64,000 nt of DNA from Microbacterium sp. LWH3-1.2 (lineage in GTDB: Bacteria > Actinomycetota > Actinomycetes > Actinomycetales > Microbacteriaceae): the NCBI RefSeq assembly GCF_040675855.1, contig NZ_JBEGIK010000001.1, positions 3,720,001 to 3,784,000 of the forward strand. The letters are read 5' to 3'. The notes under the pieces were generated by a model. The model worked only from the letters and a program-made list of their open reading frames with translations. It did not search any database and was not told the origin of the DNA. Positions 1 through 6,571 of the stretch are shown piece after piece. The translations under genes and the position numbers were made by a program. Numbering within the stretch: the stretch's first letter is position 1; each line of letters starts with the position of its first letter.

Positions 1-800
1 GGCGCCCCGAAGCCGAGGTCGGTGAGCACGTGCCGGCCTTCGCCGCCGAGCACGAACGCGACGAACGCGCCGGCGACGCCGGGGCTCGCGGCGGCGGAGA
101 GCGCCACGATCGGGTAGCGGTTGACGACGTCCTCGGCACCCCCTATCTCGATCGCGTCGACGGCGTCCGTGGTCTTCGCATCCGTCACGTACACGAGTCC
201 CGCGTCCGCCTCGCCGGCCGCCACCTTCGTGAGCACCGCGGTGACGTTCTGCTCGTAGCTGTCGACGCTCGCCGTCACGCCGGCGTTCGACAGCAGCGTC
301 GCCGACGCCGCGCCGCACGGCACCTCGGCGGCGCACAGCACGACGGTCAGGTCGGCGGTGGCGAGGTCGTCGAGACTCTCGACGTCCCCCGGGTTGCCGG
401 CGGGCACCACCAGCACGAGCGTGTTGCCGGCGAACACCTGAGGGTCGGCGGCGAGCCCTTCGTCCACGACCTTCTGCATGTTCTTCTCGTCGGCCGATGC
501 GAACACGTCGACCGGGGCGCCCTCGATGATCTGCGTCGCGAGGGTCGACGAGCCGTCGTAGGTGATCGGCTGCACATCGACGGACGGATGCCGCGCCTCG
601 AACTCCGTCGCCAGCTCATCGAAGGCCGCCTTCAGCGACGCCGCCGCGTAGACCGTGAGGTCGCCGGTGAGCTCGGGCTCTGCCGGCGTCGATGCCGACG
701 TCGCGAGCGGATCCTGGTCGGTGCCGGTCGCGCAGCCGGTGAGCAGCAGCGCCAGGGCGGCCAGCACGACGGAGGCGCGCAGGAGCGCGGAGCGCGCCAT
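1..800 (-). CDS. modA: Molybdate ABC transporter binding lipoprotein ModA (3' end cut by window edge)
   Basis: High-affinity periplasmic-type binding protein that delivers molybdate (or tungstate) to the ModBC transporter. The protein starts MARSALLRAS and has a signal peptide ending in LLLTGC, so Cys23 should be lipidated and anchor it outside the membrane. The mature part begins with the family signature DLTVYAAASLKAAFDEL, followed by DVFASADEKNMQKV and the late segment VVNRYPIVALS. 266 codons are visible, close to the usual full length of about 255-270 residues, so only a few C-terminal codons are missing. It starts one base after the stop of the HTH-TOBE regulator, so the two are one transcript. 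modB and modC presumably follow to the left of the window. Confidence 0.93.
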   Translation of the reverse strand, partial: MARSALLRASVVLAALALLLTGCATGTDQDPLATSASTPAEPELTGDLTVYAAASLKAAFDELATEFEARHPSVDVQPITYDGSSTLATQIIEGAPVDVFASADEKNMQKVVDEGLAADPQVFAGNTLVLVVPAGNPGDVESLDDLATADLTVVLCAAEVPCGAASATLLSNAGVTASVDSYEQNVTAVLTKVAAGEADAGLVYVTDAKTTDAVDAIEIGGAEDVVNRYPIVALSAAASPGVAGAFVAFVLGGEGRHVLTDLGFGA

Positions 801-801
801 G

Positions 802-1194
802 TCAGCTCTTCGGTGTGTCGACGATGACGTTCGTGGCCTTCACCACGGCGACCGCGAGGGACCCGGGCTGGAGACCCAGCTCGCGCACCGCCTCGCTCGA
901 CATGAGTGAGACCACGCGATGCGGGCCGGACTGGATGTCGACCTGCGCCATCACTCCGTCGGCCTGCACGCGGGTGACCAGCCCGACGAAGCGGTTGCGA
1001 GCGCTCGAGAGCGCGTCGGCGGGATCATTCGGCGATGCCGCCAGTTCGACGGCGTGCGCCGCGAGCGCGTCGCCGGGGATCTCGATCGGCGACGCCCCGG
1101 TCGTGGGCAGCGTCCCGGCGTCGACCCACCGCCTGACGGTGTCGTCGCTCACGCCGAGCAGGCGCGCGGCTTCCGCGATCTTGTAGCTGGCCAT
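802..1194 (-). CDS. HTH-TOBE molybdate-responsive regulator
   Basis: A 130-residue protein with two parts. Residues 1-50 form an excisionase/MerR-like helix-turn-helix (AEAARLLGVSDDTVRRWVDAG). Residues about 65-127 form a single TOBE (Mop-like) domain (NRFVGLVTRVQADGVMAQV ... LGLQPGSLAVAVVKATNVIV), the fold that binds molybdate in ModE and Mop proteins. Family knowledge therefore suggests a molybdate-sensing regulator that would be much shorter than ModE. It is the first gene of the modA transcript. A pair of palindromes begins 16 bp upstream of its start, which fits autoregulation of the mod operon. Sensing and binding are inferred, not shown. Confidence 0.85.
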   Translation of the reverse strand: MASYKIAEAARLLGVSDDTVRRWVDAGTLPTTGASPIEIPGDALAAHAVELAASPNDPADALSSARNRFVGLVTRVQADGVMAQVDIQSGPHRVVSLMSSEAVRELGLQPGSLAVAVVKATNVIVDTPKS

Positions 1195-1209
1195 AGGCTC
1201 ACGCTATCA

Positions 1210-1252
1210 CCGCATCTGCGGCGTCACTCAAGCGATTTCACCGCAATTGCGG
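1210..1252. promoter_or_regulatory. Tandem palindromes CCGCA-N2-TGCGG, candidate operator of the mod operon
   Basis: Two copies of the same palindrome lie in the space between the divergent HTH-TOBE regulator and moeZ: CCGCATCTGCGG at 1210-1221 and CCGCAATTGCGG at 1241-1252 (the second is a perfect 12-bp palindrome). Both are preceded by TCA. Their starts are 31 bp apart, about three helical turns, so two regulator dimers would sit on the same DNA face. The proximal copy is 16 bp from the regulator's start codon. Confidence 0.6.
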
Positions 1253-1515
1253 GTTGCGGCAGGGAATCACTCCGCCTGCATCGTCGGCTGGCGCCGTGCG
1301 CTCGTCGTTGCGGGTCGGCTCGGCGCGGTGATCGCTCATGTGCTGCTCCCCGCGTTTCGGGAACGATAGGCCTCCCGAAGACGGCGAGGCATGGGCCTTG
1401 ACGTGGCATGGGCCTTGACAACGTGGCGACGGGAACGGCGGCTCCCCGCCGATGCATCGATCGGAGCTGCCGAACGAGCGGCCCGGGCTCCGACCCGCGC
1501 GGCTAGCCTGAAAGC
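1253..1515. other. Intergenic DNA between mod and moe operons
   Basis: No gene is supported here. Visible structure: an inverted repeat TTCGGGA / TCCCGAA (1356-1362 and 1373-1379, 10-nt loop), and a tandem duplication whose unit is GGCATGGGCCTTGACGT (1388-1404, then from 1405). The second copy contains TTGACA at 1415-1420, which could be a -35 box for moeZ, but no AT-rich -10 follows at the right spacing. I do not see a molybdenum-cofactor riboswitch that I can support. Confidence 0.4.
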
Positions 1516-2658
1516 ATGGCATTTCCCCCGCTCGTCGAGCCGGTCGCGGAGCTGACCGACGCCGAACGCACGCGCACCGCCCGTCACCGGGTGCTCGCTG
1601 GCTTCGGTGAGATCGCCCAGCGCCGGCTCGCCGCTGCCCACGTCGCCGTCGTCGGGGCGGGCGGCATCGGTTCTCCCGTCGTGCTGGCGCTCGCCGCCGC
1701 GGGCGTCGGCACCATCACGGTGGTCGACGACGACCTGGTCGAGGCATCCAATCTCCAGCGGCAGGTCATGCACCGTGTGAGCGACGTGGGCGCGGCGAAG
1801 GTCGACTCGGCCGTGCGCATCGCCACCGACCTCTCTCCCACGACCGTGGTGCGGCCGGTGCAGGCACTGCTCACACTCGACAACGCAGTGGAGCTCCTCT
1901 CCGGCGCACACGTCGTGGTCGACGGCACCGACACGTTCGAGACCCGCGAGGCCGTCGCGTCCGCATGCGAGCGGCTCGGCGTGCCATTGGTGTGGGGCGT
2001 CGTGCAGGAGTTCCACGCGCAGGCCACCGTCTTCTGGTCGGCTCCCCCCGCGGGCGCGATGCCCGTGCGGCTCGGGGATCTGTACCCGCCGGACGCGGGA
2101 CGCGAAGCCCCGTCGTGCGCCCAGGTGGGCGTGCTCGGCGCGCTGTGCCTGCAGGTCGGGTCGATTCTCGCGACCGAGACCGTGAAGCTCGTCACCGGGG
2201 TGGGCGAGCCGCTGTTCGGACGCGTGCTGGTGATCGATGCACTCCGCGGACGGACCGACGAGGTGCCGCTGCGGCCGGCAACGGATCGAGCGACGGATGC
2301 GGCGACTCCCGCGTCCGCGGAGGCGCCCACGGCACCGCGGCTTCGAGCGGCGCCCGCGATCCCGCAGCTCTCCCCCGCCGAAGCTCTCGCCGCGCAGCAC
2401 GCCGGGACGACGCTGCTCGACGTGCGCGAGCCCTTCGAGACCGAGCGGGGCGTCATCCCCGGATCGGTGCTCCTGCCGCTCGGCGACGTGCTCGCCGACC
2501 CGTCGGGCGTCGGCGCGACGGCGGTGATCGTCGTGTGCCAGGTGGGCATGCGCGCGCAGCGCGCGGCCGTGGCGCTGCGCGGTGCCGGGGTCGAGGCATC
2601 CGTCCTCGCCGGAGGCATCGACGCGTGGAACCGCGACATCGCGGCGGTCCACGCGTGA
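1516..2658 (+). CDS. moeZ: MoeZ-type molybdopterin-synthase adenylyltransferase with C-terminal rhodanese domain
   Basis: Activates the C-terminal Gly-Gly of MoaD by adenylation and, through its rhodanese domain, can load sulfur as thiocarboxylate. Residues about 20-245 are the ThiF/MoeB E1-like domain: nucleotide loop GAGGIGSP (48-55), DDDLVEASNLQRQV (71-84) and CAQVGVLG with Cys201. After a linker, residues about 285-380 form a rhodanese domain with the active-site loop CQVGMRA (Cys341). The zinc-binding CxxC pairs typical of E. coli MoeB are absent; the only cysteines are 151, 201, 211 and 341. It is the first gene of the molybdopterin operon, and its TGA overlaps the GTG start of moeA. 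The ATG at 1516 lacks a strong ribosome site. Confidence 0.88.
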   Translation: MAFPPLVEPVAELTDAERTRTARHRVLAGFGEIAQRRLAAAHVAVVGAGGIGSPVVLALAAAGVGTITVVDDDLVEASNLQRQVMHRVSDVGAAKVDSAVRIATDLSPTTVVRPVQALLTLDNAVELLSGAHVVVDGTDTFETREAVASACERLGVPLVWGVVQEFHAQATVFWSAPPAGAMPVRLGDLYPPDAGREAPSCAQVGVLGALCLQVGSILATETVKLVTGVGEPLFGRVLVIDALRGRTDEVPLRPATDRATDAATPASAEAPTAPRLRAAPAIPQLSPAEALAAQHAGTTLLDVREPFETERGVIPGSVLLPLGDVLADPSGVGATAVIVVCQVGMRAQRAAVALRGAGVEASVLAGGIDAWNRDIAAVHA

Positions 2659-3899
2659 ACGGGCTGCGCACCGTCGAGGATCACCTCGCCGACGTGCTCG
2701 CCGCCGCCGTGCCCCTACCCGGCGAGCGCGTCCCGCTCAGCGACGCGCACGGCCGCACTCTCAACGAACCCGTGCGCGCAGCCGAGGACATCCCGGTCTT
2801 CGACAACTCCGCGATGGACGGCTTCGCCGTGCGCTTCGCGGATGTCACGGATGCGGCCGCCGACGCCCCGGTGACCCTCCGGGTCGTTTCCGATCTGCCC
2901 GCCGGCACCGCCGACGACCCGGCCCTCGCGCCCGGTGAGGCCGCCCGCATCATGACGGGGTCGCCGGTCCCGTCCGACGCGGACGCCATCGTGCCGTTCG
3001 AGGACACGGCCGGCGGACTCGCGGACTCGCTCGGATCGATCTCGGTCCTGCGCGCGCCGCGCGCCGCAGGTGCGCACATCCGCCGCGCCGGCGAGGACGC
3101 GCATGCCGGCGCAGAGGTGCTTCCCGCAGGCGTCGTGCTCGGTGCCCTGCAGGTTGCGGCGGTGGCGGCATCCGGAGTCGCCGAGGTCGTGGTCTCGCGG
3201 CGGCCACGGGTGGCCGTCATCTCGACCGGCAGCGAACTGGTCGAGGCCGGGGCGCCGCTGCGCCGCGGCCAGATCCCCGAATCGAACAGTGTGCTGCTCG
3301 CCGCCCTCGCCGCGGACGCCGGCGCCGAGGTCGTGCGCCGCGCGAGCGTTCCAGACGAGCCCGGCGACCTCGACGCGGTGCTGGCGGAGGTCACGGACCC
3401 GCGATCGCCGCAGTGCGCCGACGTCGTCGTCTTCTCCGGCGGGGTCAGCGCGGGCGCGTACGAGGTCGTCAAGACGACCCTCGCGAGCACGATGACGTTC
3501 TCGAAGATCGCGATGCAGCCGGGCAAGCCGCAGGGCTTCGGCCGCCTTCCCTCGGGCGCGCTGCTGTTCGGCCTCCCCGGAAACCCCGTCAGCGCCGCGG
3601 TGTCGTTCGAGGTGTTCGTCCGCTCGGCGCTCCTGCGCATGCAGGGTCGCCGCGTGCTGGATCGCCCCGTCCTCGCCCTGCCCGCGGGCGACGGCTGGCG
3701 CACTCCGCCCGGCCGGCGGCAGTACCTCCCCGTCACCATCGATCGCACCGACCCGCGAGCATGGCGGGTGATCCCCGCGACCTCCGGCGGCTCACACCTC
3801 GCCGGCGGCCTGGGCCGCGCCGAGGCGTACGCGGTGGTGCCGGCGGAGGCCGACGCCGTCTCAGCCGGCGACCTCGTCGATGTCATGCTGATCTCATGA
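2655..3899 (+). CDS. moeA: Molybdopterin molybdotransferase MoeA
   Basis: Inserts molybdate into adenylylated molybdopterin to form molybdenum cofactor. The 414-residue protein shows the full MoeA pattern: [11 protein letters not shown] (about 49-59), [19 protein letters not shown], the MoCF-binding domain [14 protein letters not shown]...GQIPESNS, then [24 protein letters not shown] and [20 protein letters not shown]-terminal domain IV follows ([19 protein letters not shown]). I chose the GTG at 2655, which overlaps the moeZ stop (GTGA) and begins exactly at the family's first conserved block ([15 protein letters not shown]). The reading frame stays open much further upstream, inside moeZ, but that part is out-of-frame moeZ. 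The 3' end overlaps moaC by four bases. Confidence 0.95.
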   Translation: MNGLRTVEDHLADVLAAAVPLPGERVPLSDAHGRTLNEPVRAAEDIPVFDNSAMDGFAVRFADVTDAAADAPVTLRVVSDLPAGTADDPALAPGEAARIMTGSPVPSDADAIVPFEDTAGGLADSLGSISVLRAPRAAGAHIRRAGEDAHAGAEVLPAGVVLGALQVAAVAASGVAEVVVSRRPRVAVISTGSELVEAGAPLRRGQIPESNSVLLAALAADAGAEVVRRASVPDEPGDLDAVLAEVTDPRSPQCADVVVFSGGVSAGAYEVVKTTLASTMTFSKIAMQPGKPQGFGRLPSGALLFGLPGNPVSAAVSFEVFVRSALLRMQGRRVLDRPVLALPAGDGWRTPPGRRQYLPVTIDRTDPRAWRVIPATSGGSHLAGGLGRAEAYAVVPAEADAVSAGDLVDVMLIS

Positions 3900-4387
3900 G
3901 CACCGACCAGCCCACGTTCACGCACCTCGACGAGGCGGGCAATGCCCGCATGGTCGACGTGACCCTCAAGCAGCCGACGGTGCGCTCGGCCACCGCGCGA
4001 GGCTTCGTGCGCTGCGCGACGGACGTCGTCGCAGCGCTCCGCGACGGCTCGGTGCCGAAGGGGGACGTGCTCGCGGTCGCCCGTATCTCGGGCATTCAGG
4101 CCGCCAAGCGGACGCCCGACCTGCTGCCGCTCGCTCACGTCATCGGCGTGCACGGCGCCACGGTGGACTTCGCGATCGACGACGACGGCGTGCGCATCGA
4201 GGCGACCGTGCGCACCGCCGATCGCACCGGCGTCGAGATGGAGGCGCTCACCGCGGTCTCCGTCGCCGCCCTCGCGGTCGTCGACATGGTGAAGGGCCTC
4301 GACAAGGGCACCTCGATCGAGAACGTGCGCATCGTGACGAAGACGGGCGGCAAGAGCGGCGACTGGCACCGCCCGGGCGAGGCATGA
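3896..4387 (+). CDS. moaC: Cyclic pyranopterin monophosphate synthase MoaC
   Basis: Second step of molybdopterin synthesis: converts the MoaA product 3',8-cyclo-dihydro-GTP to cyclic pyranopterin monophosphate. 163 residues, the usual length (about 155-165). Recognisable blocks are [15 protein letters not shown] at the N-terminus, [42 protein letters not shown] and the C-terminal MVKGLDKG...[12 protein letters not shown], which carries active-site lysines. The start codon overlaps the moeA stop (ATGA). MoaA, which acts before it, is not in this window. Confidence 0.95.
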   Translation: MSTDQPTFTHLDEAGNARMVDVTLKQPTVRSATARGFVRCATDVVAALRDGSVPKGDVLAVARISGIQAAKRTPDLLPLAHVIGVHGATVDFAIDDDGVRIEATVRTADRTGVEMEALTAVSVAALAVVDMVKGLDKGTSIENVRIVTKTGGKSGDWHRPGEA

Positions 4388-5010
4388 CGCCGGCTCCGGG
4401 CGACCTCGGCGCCATCCTGCTGGCCGGCGGCCGCGCCTCCCGCGTCGACGGCGCGGCGAAGCCCTTGTTCGACGTCGGCGGACGCACGCTGTTGACGGCG
4501 GCGGTGTCGGCGGCGGCGGATGCTGCCGCCCGGCCGATCACCGTGGTGGCACCCGTCCTCGACGAGACGCTGCCGGTCGCGTGGGTGCGCGAAGACCCGC
4601 CGTTCACGGGCCCGGCCGCGGCGGTCGTCGCCGCCCTCGCCTCCTGGGCGGAGGAGGAGGACCCGACGTGGACGCTTCTGCTCGCGTGCGACCTCCCCGG
4701 CGTGGGCGCCGCCGTACAGCGGCTCGTCGACGACATCCGGCTCCTGCCCTCCGATACCGACGGCGTCTGCCTGGCCGACGCGTCGAGCCGGCCGCAGTGG
4801 CTGATCGGCGCGTATCGCACGCATGCGCTGCGGGCCGCGGCATCCGCTCTTCCCGATGACGGTCGCGACGCGCCCGTCCGTGCGCTGCTCGACGATCTGG
4901 CGATCGCCGTCGTCACCGCACCCGACGACCTGACCCGCGACGTCGACACGTGGGAGGATCTGGAAGAGGCCCGACGAAGGGCCGAGCACGCACCGGAGGA
5001 GCCGTCATGA
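4384..5010 (+). CDS. MobA-like nucleotidyltransferase (molybdenum cofactor)
   Basis: Predicted NTP-transferase of 208 residues that would attach GMP (MobA-like) or CMP (MocA-like) to the molybdenum cofactor. The N-terminal nucleotide motif is [21 protein letters not shown] (about residues 13-33), and the metal-binding motif is LLACDLPG (about 98-105). GTP is the more likely substrate because the nearby FdhF-like enzyme belongs to the bis-MGD family, but CTP cannot be excluded from sequence. ATG overlaps the moaC stop (ATGA), so translation is probably coupled. The C-terminus overlaps the next gene by four bases. Confidence 0.8.
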   Translation: MTPAPGDLGAILLAGGRASRVDGAAKPLFDVGGRTLLTAAVSAAADAAARPITVVAPVLDETLPVAWVREDPPFTGPAAAVVAALASWAEEEDPTWTLLLACDLPGVGAAVQRLVDDIRLLPSDTDGVCLADASSRPQWLIGAYRTHALRAAASALPDDGRDAPVRALLDDLAIAVVTAPDDLTRDVDTWEDLEEARRRAEHAPEEPS

Positions 5011-5276
5011 GCGAGCAGTCCCGCACCCTTCCGCCCGAGGCCCTGGACGCGTGGGCCGACGCGCTGCGCGAGCGGTTCGGCCTCGCGCCCGAAGAGCTTC
5101 CGGTGGCGCTGATCCTCGACCTCGCGCGCGACGTCGCGCTCGGGGTCGCACGCCCGGCCGCGCCGTTCAGCGCGTTCGCGGCCGGCCTCGTCGCCGGGCG
5201 GGCCGGCGGCTCGCCCGAAGACACCGCCGCCGCGGCGGCCATCATCACCGCGATGGCGAAAGAGTGGGACGTCTAG
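5007..5276 (+). CDS. DUF6457 small protein of the molybdopterin operon
   Basis: An 89-residue protein (start [13 protein letters not shown]) of unknown function. It is mostly alpha-helical in appearance, with LDAWADALRERFGL, PVALILDLARDVA and a C-terminal DTAAAAAIITAMAKEWDV. I recognise it as the DUF6457 type that accompanies actinobacterial molybdenum-cofactor genes. There are no catalytic or metal-binding motifs and no cysteines, so a chaperone or partner role for the MobA-like protein is only a guess from position. It overlaps the gene before it (ATGA), and its TAG stop shares a base with the GTG start of moaD. Confidence 0.75.
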   Translation: MSEQSRTLPPEALDAWADALRERFGLAPEELPVALILDLARDVALGVARPAAPFSAFAAGLVAGRAGGSPEDTAAAAAIITAMAKEWDV

Positions 5277-5509
5277 TGGCCGTCGTCCGCTACTTCGCCG
5301 CCGCCCAGGAGGCCACCGGCCTCGATACCGAGCGCCGGTCCGAAGCCACGCTCGGCGCGCTGCGCGAGGCCGTGTCGGCCGCCTACCCCGGGCTCGGCGG
5401 CATCCTCCCCCGCTGCGCGGTGCTCGTCGGCGGCTCGCGCGTCGCCGACGACACCCCGCTCGGCTCCGAAGACCTCGTCGACGTGCTGCCGCCTTTCGCG
5501 GGCGGCTGA
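5276..5509 (+). CDS. moaD: Molybdopterin synthase sulfur carrier MoaD
   Basis: Small ubiquitin-like sulfur carrier that donates thiocarboxylate sulfur to MoaE in molybdopterin synthase. 77 residues, beginning MAVVRYFAAAQEATG and ending VLPPFAGG; the terminal Gly-Gly is the residue pair adenylated by MoeZ. The start is a GTG that shares one base with the stop of the DUF6457 gene, which explains why it is easily missed. It is the last gene of the plus-strand operon; its partner moaE is encoded on the opposite strand 114 bp away. Confidence 0.9.
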   Translation: MAVVRYFAAAQEATGLDTERRSEATLGALREAVSAAYPGLGGILPRCAVLVGGSRVADDTPLGSEDLVDVLPPFAGG

Positions 5510-5623
5510 TCCCCCGGACCGCGCACAGGATCGGAGATCCTCGGCCACACATCGGGAACGGATGCCGCGACCCGGCGTGCCGCGACAGACCCCCGGTTGT
5601 GCGCCTCGAGTGCCTGCGGTGGC

Positions 5624-6064
5624 TCAGCCGCCGAGCCCGAGCCAGGTGGCGGTGCCGTCGGATTCGACTTGACGCTTCCACACGGGCAGGTCGGTCTTGA
5701 TCGTCTCGATGAGGGTGCGGCAGACCTCGAAGGCCTCCGCCCGGTGCGCGGAGGCGACCGCGATCACGACGGCCGCGTCACCGACGTGCAGCGTGCCGAC
5801 GCGGTGCGAGACCGCGACCAGGGCGCGCGTCGACCCGATGGCGGCCGCCGCGAGCCGCGCGAGGGTCGCCTCGGCGTCGGGGTGGGCGGAGTACTCGAGG
5901 GCGACGACCGCGGTCGCGGCATCCGGATCATGATCGCGCACGCGCCCCACGAACGTGGTGACCGCGCCCATGCGGGAGTCGTCCACGGCACGAAGATGCG
6001 CGTCGAGATCGAGCGGTTCCGCGCTGATCGCCGCGACCCGCACAGCGTCGGTCGAGACGGCCAT
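5624..6064 (-). CDS. moaE: Molybdopterin synthase large subunit MoaE
   Basis: Catalytic subunit that converts cyclic pyranopterin monophosphate to molybdopterin with MoaD. 146 residues with all family blocks: MGAVTTFVGRVRDHD, ALEYSAHPDAE, VSHRVGTLHVGDAAVVIAVASAHR (about 84-107), FEVCRTLIETIK and the lysine-containing active site KTDLPVWKRQ. It overlaps the stop of mog by one base (TGATG), so the two are translated from one message. It converges on moaD, so the two halves of the synthase come from opposite transcripts. Confidence 0.95.
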   Translation of the reverse strand: MAVSTDAVRVAAISAEPLDLDAHLRAVDDSRMGAVTTFVGRVRDHDPDAATAVVALEYSAHPDAEATLARLAAAAIGSTRALVAVSHRVGTLHVGDAAVVIAVASAHRAEAFEVCRTLIETIKTDLPVWKRQVESDGTATWLGLGG

Positions 6065-6543
6065 CAGTGGTCGCTCCCGCCGAGCTGGTCGAGCAGGTGG
6101 CGGGCGACCGACACCACCACCGGCATGCCGGACGCCACGCCACCGGGCGATCCCGGAAGATTCACGACGAGCACCCCGTGCGGGTCGACGACGCCGGCGA
6201 CGCCACGCGTGAGCATGCCCGCCGGCTTCTCGGCGGCACCGCGGCGGCGGAGCTCTTCGGAGATGCCGGGAATCTGGCGCGTCACGACACGCACCGTGCC
6301 TTCTGGGGTCTGATCGCGCGGCGAGACGCCCGTCCCGCCGGTCGTGACGATGAGCTTCACCCCCGCGACGACCTCGGCGGTGAGGGCGCGCTCCACGCTG
6401 TCGGCGCCGTCGGGGACGACGACCGCGTCCGCGCAGTCGAAGCCGGCCTCCCGGAGCGCGGCGACGGCGATGGGTCCGCTCTGGTCCGTCCGCGAACCTC
6501 CGGCCGAGCGGTCTGACACGGTGACGACGGCGGCTCGGGTCAT
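6064..6543 (-). CDS. mog: Molybdopterin adenylyltransferase Mog/MoaB
   Basis: Adenylylates molybdopterin before MoeA inserts metal. 159 residues of a single MoCF-binding fold: AVVTVSDRSAGGSRTDQSG at the start, VVPDGADSVERAL, LIVTTGGTGVSPRDQTPE (about 65-82, the substrate-binding loop) and VVNLPGSPGGVASGMPV. It starts 28 bp after the FdhF-like gene ends and overlaps moaE at its 3' end, so an FdhF-mog-moaE transcript is likely. Confidence 0.93.
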   Translation of the reverse strand: MTRAAVVTVSDRSAGGSRTDQSGPIAVAALREAGFDCADAVVVPDGADSVERALTAEVVAGVKLIVTTGGTGVSPRDQTPEGTVRVVTRQIPGISEELRRRGAAEKPAGMLTRGVAGVVDPHGVLVVNLPGSPGGVASGMPVVVSVARHLLDQLGGSDH

Positions 6544-6571
6544 GCGTCCAGCCTAGGCGCGCACGCCCCCC

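Noticed and set aside
1253..1515. Molybdenum-cofactor riboswitch before moeZ
   Set aside because: Only one 7-bp inverted repeat and a tandem repeat are visible; nothing matches the multi-stem architecture of the known riboswitch.
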